Below are positions 57,916 to 64,000 of a stretch of DNA of 64,000 nucleotides, piece after piece. Location of the stretch: assembly GCA_016648135.1 (NCBI GenBank), contig JADDOH010001999.1, forward strand, positions 62,001-126,000, given 5' to 3'. The translations under genes and the position numbers were made by a program. The notes beneath the pieces were generated by a model. It saw only the letters and a program-made list of their open reading frames with translations, did not search any database and was not told the DNA's origin. The DNA comes from Agrypnia vestita. Its lineage: Eukaryota > Arthropoda > Insecta > Trichoptera > Phryganeidae. Position 1 is the first letter of the stretch. The number at the start of each line of letters is the position of its first letter.

Positions 57916-58388
57916 TAGGTTATTGTCGCCATTGACATATTTTCATGAGGGATTCTGTACGTAATCTCTTTTGCCATTTCGTTACAGTATTATTGTAAAA
58001 ATAACTCAATATATATTGGCCGTGAGTTACGGCTGTGAAAAAAAATCGACATGTGATGATAGCGTAAGTGACGGACATTGTTACAAAGTATCTATTTTGA
58101 TCATATTGTTGCTGAAAAAAACTTACTTATTCTTCTTATCGTGTTTTAGCGGATGCAAAAAATTATACTGTTTTCATATAAGAGCTATGGAACATGGTAA
58201 AAACACTCACGTATTTACAAACCACATTTTTTTAATATATCGTATACTAGTTTTTCAGCGCAATCCATTTTCATTTACATATATATTATTGTTTTGGAAT
58301 TTCTCTTAATAAACATTAATTTACCGTGTCAGGTGTAACAGAGTGCACAGATATCTAAACTTCTTAATTGTATGGCGGTAAGGTTATT
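57915..58388. other. AT-rich sequence, no gene seen
   Basis: A plus frame at 57971-58309 has no recognised motif. Confidence 0.45.
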
Positions 58389-58450
58389 ATCAGTGGCGTA
58401 AGTGCGCCCTGCACTACGTTAGGCTGTTATATAGGGGCCCAAAAGCCCCA
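58388..58450. repeat. hAT-like MITE terminus fragment
   Basis: CAGTGGCGTAAGTGCG and GGGGCCCAAAAG resemble the ends (CAGNGGCGTA) of hAT-type MITEs. A related fragment in the other orientation is at 62164-62218. Confidence 0.4.
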
Positions 58451-58799
58451 TCGTAAGAAACATTTTGTATCTTATCGTATTGATTTGGGCTAATTTTTAC
58501 AAATACATTAATTTAAAAGTATATTTTCAAGTAAAAATATGTGAAAATATTATACGTGTGCACAGTAGTACCTCTAGGGACTAGAATATCGCCGCAAAGC
58601 AAAAATCACCATTTGTGATGAACCAAATATACACCTTATTACAAAGGGATAGTAAAGAGGCTGTGATAAACTAGCTTAATTCAGAGAGAAAATATGAATA
58701 TTTTATTCGTATTCAAAAATCGTTCGTATTCGTTGCATCACTGAAAGCCCATGGGTTTTCACACAATGCATATTCTATTTTTAGACTTGTTTACGCTAA

Positions 58800-59100
58800 A
58801 AAATCGACATGTTAATGACCTCTATGCCAGGGGAAATATGAGGGAGGGGAAAATTCCTGGAATTTTGTGCGAATTGTTGTAAACAAATGACGTCAGCAGA
58901 AGAATTGAGGTCAAAATAAGCCTATAAAACGCAGGACGCACGGCTAGACTGGACAGTGGGTTTAGAAACTAAAATAGAGCAAAAGCTCTGCCGGATTCGG
59001 AATAGACAGTTGTTTTCAAACTTTTCTTCGTAAAAATCTTTTTAAAATAAATATATAGCTGAAGCTTCGAGTTTCCTATACTGGAAGATCTATCTATACA
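58800..59100 (+). promoter_or_regulatory. LTR-like promoter module with CRE and TATA
   Basis: TGACGTCA (58888-58895) is a perfect CRE/ATF palindrome; TATAAAA lies 28 bases after its end (58923-58929), with a GC-richer transcribed part and AATAAA near 59046. The U3-R-U5-like order suggests a solo LTR. A host promoter is possible. Confidence 0.45.
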
Positions 59101-60696
59101 ATCTAAGAAGGAAGACGAACTAAAAAGGAAGACGAAACCCAAAGGACAGGAAACAAGGAATAAATAATAAAGTGGAATACTTTGAACCGAGCAGAGACAT
59201 CAAAAAGGGTATTTCAGTTAAACTGATTTATTTATTTTATTTATTTTTGATATTTCACGTACTAGTTCTAAATCATACACTAACATTTAATAGGTTTATT
59301 CGTCAAAATGTAAATAACTAACGGTCGTACAAAACATTTAATTGAAGTTTCAGTTTCGGACTATAATGCGTAATAAGTAATAGATTCCTTAGTATTGTTT
59401 TTGATTAGTTTATAATTGTGCGTTCTGAAAGGCAAGGTTTGCCCTCCGTTGGACCGTCGAAAACCAGGGCTTGTGACGATTGGTAATGGATGTTCCACTA
59501 TGTCAGAGCATGACCATTAGTCAAGGGTATACTAGAAATAGTGCGTTTTCTGCAGCCTGAGACATGAAGAATAGTGTGTACTGACTGTATAACGTCTGCT
59601 AAATTGCCAATGGAAGTACCTCAGGCTTTGGCAATCTTCGATCTGCCGAATGACATACCTTGGGGAGTGTATGAAGAATGATTAAATTCTACGTTACCTA
59701 CATGAAATATGTATTTCAATTTCGATGATTTAGACAATCCGTCTGTTTGTCCCATTACGTACGTTCAGGATAGGAAACACCTGACTTACCTTCATCATCA
59801 TCATCATCAATAACATTATAAAATGATCCTGCGGGGTTGCCTATCGGCGACATGTGCACATCACGAGTTTAACCGTTGGCCGAAATCACCATAAAGGACT
59901 GCATTATAATTATCTATTCAATAACTTCAAGGATACCTTTTCATCAACACGAAATCAACACAGCAGTGCTACAATGGATCCGTTTGACGCAGGATTAAGG
60001 ATTCCCAGCGGATCTCTGTGCCACTAGCTTGATAACGTTGTATCACATTTCAAATCATCATCAGTTAACTTATGTCAGACGCGAGGAAGGATTCCTGATG
60101 TGTATATGTCGCCGGAAACCTGGTACACTTCGTGGGATCACCATCTTATTGCATGATACTCAAGCAATTAAAGAATATCAAGCCACGGGTTTACCTGTTC
60201 GTTCTAAGGAGAGGGGGTTTATCATTTGTAAAAGGTCGGAACCCATCCGGAAGGGCGTACGTGGAGGAGCCCTTTCCACCCTTATCTTCGCGGAATGATG
60301 ATCAATTAAATCTGGCGTCATTCATATAGTCTTCAAATCATTTTAAGTATTTTAAATTCACGGGCTGCTAATAAAATAAAAACCTACTTCGAACGGGTCA
60401 ACCTCGAGCATTCATAATGTAATTAGAATTTATATAAATGTTTCCTTCTTCCAAATTTATGAACAGAGGTGGCGAGATCTTCACTTCAATATTTCAAATC
60501 GAAAGGTAGGAAATTTATCATAATAACTGAATCTTTTATGTTTTTCATAAATTTGTTTCCATATATGTTTTTCTCTCCCGTCCGAATTAAATTATGTAGC
60601 GTAAATTTATTCTCTCTCGTATGGATTGATCACTGGAAATACAACACGTTTTCTAAAAGAACTTGGGATGCTTTGCGTCACAACGTGGGTACTAGA
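59100..60696. other. Unassigned sequence, GC-richer at 59420-60300
   Basis: Contains (CATCAT)n near 59790 and short overlapping plus-strand frames (60029-60298 and 60132-60329) without recognised motifs. Possibly a decayed element. Confidence 0.35.
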
Positions 60697-60850
60697 CGAC
60701 ATCACGAGCCAATTTTATAGATAATTACGTATAAGTATACATTTTAATAGATTAGGTTAAACGACATCACAATCCATTTTCATAGATAATTACGTATAAA
60801 TATACATTTTAATAGATTAGGTTAAACGACATCACGAGCCGTTATATAGT
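60696..60850. repeat. 65-bp direct tandem repeat, ~2.3 units
   Basis: ACGACATCACGAGCC or close starts at 60696, 60761 and 60826, exactly 65 apart. Units 1 and 2 also share ATAGATAATTACGTATAA and ATTAGGTTAA. Confidence 0.93.
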
Positions 60851-61430
60851 ATCAGCGTCTAGAATGATATTTACGTAAACATATTAGAGTCCTGATATTA
60901 ATTAAACATCGATAAACGACATTACGAAGGTGTCGCGATGTTAGGGAACAATTCTATCATTTTCAATTCAGTTCTTTCGAAAAAAGGGGTTATTCAGATA
61001 TTTATTTACGTAGACATGCTTCTAGTTATGTCAGCTATTTATGTGAGCGGTTTCAGGACAGTAAAAGCGCGGTGAAGGATAGTTAAGCTCCTCATATTAG
61101 AAATAGAATTTGTATTAAATAATTTATAAAAACGAAATTTTTAGTTGGTAGCTTCGGTTGCGTGAGGTAGGGGCGACCACTTTATACATCGATAGGTAGG
61201 CAGGTATCATTACACATTAAATAAAGCACGATCTTTAGTTGCTTATCACATGCTATGCGTACCACACTCACACCATCGTACACGCACCATGGACACCACT
61301 TTTGCATATACAACTTTCTTATGCATGCTTTTCGTTTTTTGAAGCTTTTGACAAGGTTGACTTCCAGTGTTTCTCTTATCTGATAATGTCACGTCTTTTA
61401 CAGACGTCCTCTGTTCAATTGCAAGAAAAT
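60850..61430. other. AT-rich sequence, no gene seen
   Basis: A further CGACATTACGAAGGTG near 60913 may be an eroded unit of the preceding repeat. Otherwise nothing. Confidence 0.4.
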
Positions 61431-61850
61431 CATCATCATCATATGCTTGCAGTCCTGGTGTACCTTGACCGAATTCAGAAGTGTTCTCCATTCTTGTTTG
61501 TCTCGTGTTTTTGTCTTCCAGTTTGTTATCCGTTACATACGCTGACAGAGTTTGTCCTGGTCTTCTTTGTCCTTATGATGTGGAGAATGTGAAGCGTTTT
61601 AGTTTTGTCATCATCCATACTGATTACGTGACCACAGCATCTGGAGCGCCCCACCTTGATGGATCGGGCTCTCCATACATGTCATACAGCTCTCTGTTGT
61701 ATCGACGACGCTACCTTTTATAATCTCTCATAGGACCCTAGATGGTTTTGATGATCCTTCTCTCAAATGCTGCAATGGATCTATTTAGCGCTATCGTTAA
61801 TACCCAGGTTTCAAAAACATACGTCAGGATTGGCTTTTACGAGAGAATAT
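61430..61850 (-). pseudogene. LINE C-terminal relic
   Basis: Minus: TYVFETWVLTIALNRSIAAF, ERRIIKTI, stop, GPMRDYK, RRYNRELYDMYGEPDPSRWG, then GQRRPGQTL and a GLQAYDDDD tail from a (ATG)n repeat. This is the ETWVLT / RRYN.ELY.LYGEPD / GQRRPG signature of another LINE subfamily. Multiple stops. Confidence 0.8.
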
Positions 61851-62049
61851 AAATGCAAATGAATAAAAAAAAAATTTTTTTTCAAAAAATGCGAATATTA
61901 TACAAAATATGGGATCAATTTTAATTTCTTCATTATTAGTTATGGTATTTGTTATTAAAGAGTTAAGGTTATTATTGCGGTCATTAGACATATTTAACTG
62001 TAAATGATTACGGATATTTTATAAGAACCGTATGTTTTTCCGAGAAACT

Positions 62050-62095
62050 GTTCTCGACGTTTCGTTGAAGTCGTATTCAACGTCATCAGGAGAAC
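62050..62095 (-). ncRNA. Hammerhead ribozyme-like motif, best paired copy
   Basis: Minus strand: helix I GTTCTC/GAGAAC (62095-62090 with 62055-62050, 6 bp), CTGATGA (62089-62083), one extra C, helix II GTTGAA/TTCAAC (6 bp, loop TACGAC), GAAA (62063-62060), C-G, T, then C at 62056 as the predicted cleavage base. All invariant residues are present. Helix III is just the A-T and C-G pairs, so folding would need a dimer, as in other short-helix-III hammerheads. Confidence 0.7.
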
Positions 62096-62163
62096 AACCT
62101 GTACCCGCGGACTGACTAGGTCCGCCCTATAATATTTTTATATCTTAAAACTAAAATACATAT

Positions 62164-62220
62164 TTAGGGGCCCTTGCACTTGCATTGGGGTCCAATTTTG
62201 TTAGTTACGCCCCTGGTTAT
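62164..62220. repeat. hAT-like MITE terminus fragment
   Basis: AGGGGCCCTTGCACTTGCAT and AGTTACGCCCCTG; in reverse this begins CAGGGGCGTAACT, a common insect MITE end. Confidence 0.45.
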
Positions 62221-63110
62221 TACAGTGGCGCGGAAAAGCTTCGTATTCAGCTTAATGCCTGTGGGATTGCCTCGTGAACTTCTGAGATGTTTCCAGCAAA
62301 GCATAAATTGAGCAGACATCCACGACGTGCTCCGTTGATTGAGGAACTTTGCACTCACACAGACGAAATTCGTCAAAGCTCCACGTATCCACCAAATATA
62401 CATGCTGGTTGTTGCAGTTTCATATGTTATTTACACCAGTTCACACCTTATTTCCATATAAGGTTTGCAATACACGTGTAATATTCCAGTCAATGGTAAA
62501 ATAAGAAGGCCTAGCTTTAGATAAACCGCAATTATGACTCTCTAGTTTCCAGACAGTACTAGAAACAACGGCGAGCTATTTTGTTTAGCTAAGATAACAA
62601 TATTAAGACAAATGAGGTGTCCGTTCATCTGTTGTGCAAATGATCATGAAAAATTGAACAATATTACGTTCAAAAATGTTTAAAACATCATTTTTTAATA
62701 CTGTACCCACTAAAAAAATAATCAATACGCAGTCAGGTGAGGGTTAAATATAACTTCTCTGAATTTGCACATTCAGTCATAATGTTTGAATACATTTACC
62801 TGAAAATAATGATGATAATATGATACCGGTAGAAGTTGCATTAAATCTGCTTGCGAAAATTCACATTTTAAAATAATTTTTAAAAAAAAGTATGAATATT
62901 ACATATGTATGTTTGTATTATGTACACATACAGAATATTTTCTCTTCAAAATTGAATGAAGAAGATTTCCTTTTTTTGCTAATAGCTACGAGATACCCTG
63001 TATAACCAGCTATATTTCAGAATGAAGAGATGGAATATTTGAAGAATCTATTAGTATATATTATATAAAGCCTTAGCACAGCTTCGATTTCGGTGATGTC
63101 GTAATGTAAG
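62220..63110. other. AT-rich sequence, no gene seen
   Basis: Nothing recognised. Confidence 0.45.
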
Positions 63111-63190
63111 TATTTGATTTTCTCAAGCCTAGATGTTTTTGCGATGTGTATATAGTTGGGCTTATTGTAGCGTTAATAAAATAAAATAAT
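63110..63190 (+). mobile_element. SINE family A, 3' part only
   Basis: GGGCTTATTGTAGCGTTAATAAAATAAAATAA parallels the GGCCTGTTGAAGCGTAAATAAAATAAA end of the reference copy; the tRNA head is absent or eroded. Confidence 0.4.
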
Positions 63191-64000
63191 TTGTTAAGTT
63201 CCTAGCATAATAAATATTCTTTTGGCAAAGAGTTACACTTTATATGTTTCCCGACAAAGGAATCGGCCAGCTTATCTCTAGTTTTGCTAAAGTATCGCTG
63301 CAGCGCATAATGATCATAAATTATTTTATTTTAAAATACCTCGCCATTCTACAATTAGCTTTCATGTATTTTTTGTTATTAATTTACCATCTATATGAGG
63401 TTCATCACCATCGAGCGCATATACGTTTTGTGTATGGGTCACTGATAAAAAAAAGAAAATAACGAATTTAGTACCAGCATATAATTGACATTGTGGGGTA
63501 TCTAGGCCTACCCGGACTCTCGTCCCTCGAGCGTATTAAATAGACCAATCGCGTTTGAGGTAAACCACTTAACAGAAGCCCAATATAACTGGCGAGGTAC
63601 CGACGGCAGCATGCCGATACCACGCTTACTCTTTCAATATTTTTTATTACTTTCAATAAATTCGATATTTAACTATTTACTTTCTGGTTATCCAGCATAT
63701 CCATCTCACAATTAATTCACATCTATCTTGTCACACACCTTTATGCACCACACATAAAATGTGCCGGGAGATCATGCTTCGACAGATGAGCATTGATTTT
63801 ACCACAAACACGCAGCCTTAATTTCATTTATATACATACACAAATCGTACGCGAAATTCATATTATGAGATTAATAAATTAAACATCTGCAAAACATTAT
63901 AAAATTTTGTGTATTAGGAAACGGTGGATAAGCATATCACTCTGGATCGGTAAAATTTAAATTAAAAAAAAATGTGTATAAGTTGCCTAGATATATTTTT
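63190..64000. other. AT-rich sequence, no gene seen
   Basis: A GC-richer patch at 63490-63630 has no recognised motif. Confidence 0.45.

Noticed and set aside
61481..61723. Plus-strand frames at 61239-61723
   Set aside because: The opposite strand carries LINE C-terminal motifs (YNRELY, YGEPD), so these are antisense artefacts.

Overview
This window reads as AT-rich, repeat-laden nuclear DNA of an arthropod, most probably an insect. Lepidoptera is favoured because of the Helitron termini, the tRNA-derived SINEs and the LINE tails, but no single-copy marker proves the order. Nothing bacterial or viral in organisation was seen, and there is no rRNA gene, CRISPR array or free-standing tRNA gene. 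I could reconstruct one host protein gene. It lies on the minus strand and its recognisable exons are at 32237-32456, 29655-29878, 27478-27707 and 24222-24368. The joined reading frame is a complete metallo-beta-lactamase-fold hydrolase of the glyoxalase II family (HAGH/PNKD group). All metal ligands are present, junction phases are consistent and a stop codon is found. Only the N-terminal (probably targeting) exon is missing.

Layout. 1-24000: intergenic or distal intronic DNA with MITEs, Helitrons (4125-4505, 11677-12213, 21613-22119), SINEs, LINE 3' ends, LTR-like modules, one GC-rich CpG island (about 11400-11660), one candidate noncoding first exon (about 5440-5906) and a near-perfect foldback (18868-19095). 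24000-32500: the hydrolase gene, whose three known introns carry foldbacks, a TA-flanked terminal-inverted-repeat transposon, a SINE, a MITE and a LINE fragment. 32500-64000: a second repeat-dominated region with a mariner relic, solo LTR-like elements (37425-37865, 41510-42310, 54185-54640, 57360-57915), a Helitron loaded with heat-shock-element arrays (about 40165-40437), further Helitrons, a LINE reverse-transcriptase relic (50370-50850) and a 158-bp tandem repeat (55982-56300).

The most interesting signal is a dispersed set of about ten hammerhead-ribozyme-like cores (CTGANGA, helix II, GAAA, short palindromic helix III). Four pairs sit head-to-head in long inverted repeats, two lie in a tandem 158-bp repeat, and one (62050-62095, minus strand) has helices I and II fully paired. 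Helix II differs in sequence between cores but stays base-paired in the better copies, which suggests selection on RNA structure. This resembles Penelope-like elements and retrozymes, but no reverse transcriptase of that type is present here, so the family assignment is inference. All coordinates of repeats without sharp termini are approximate.
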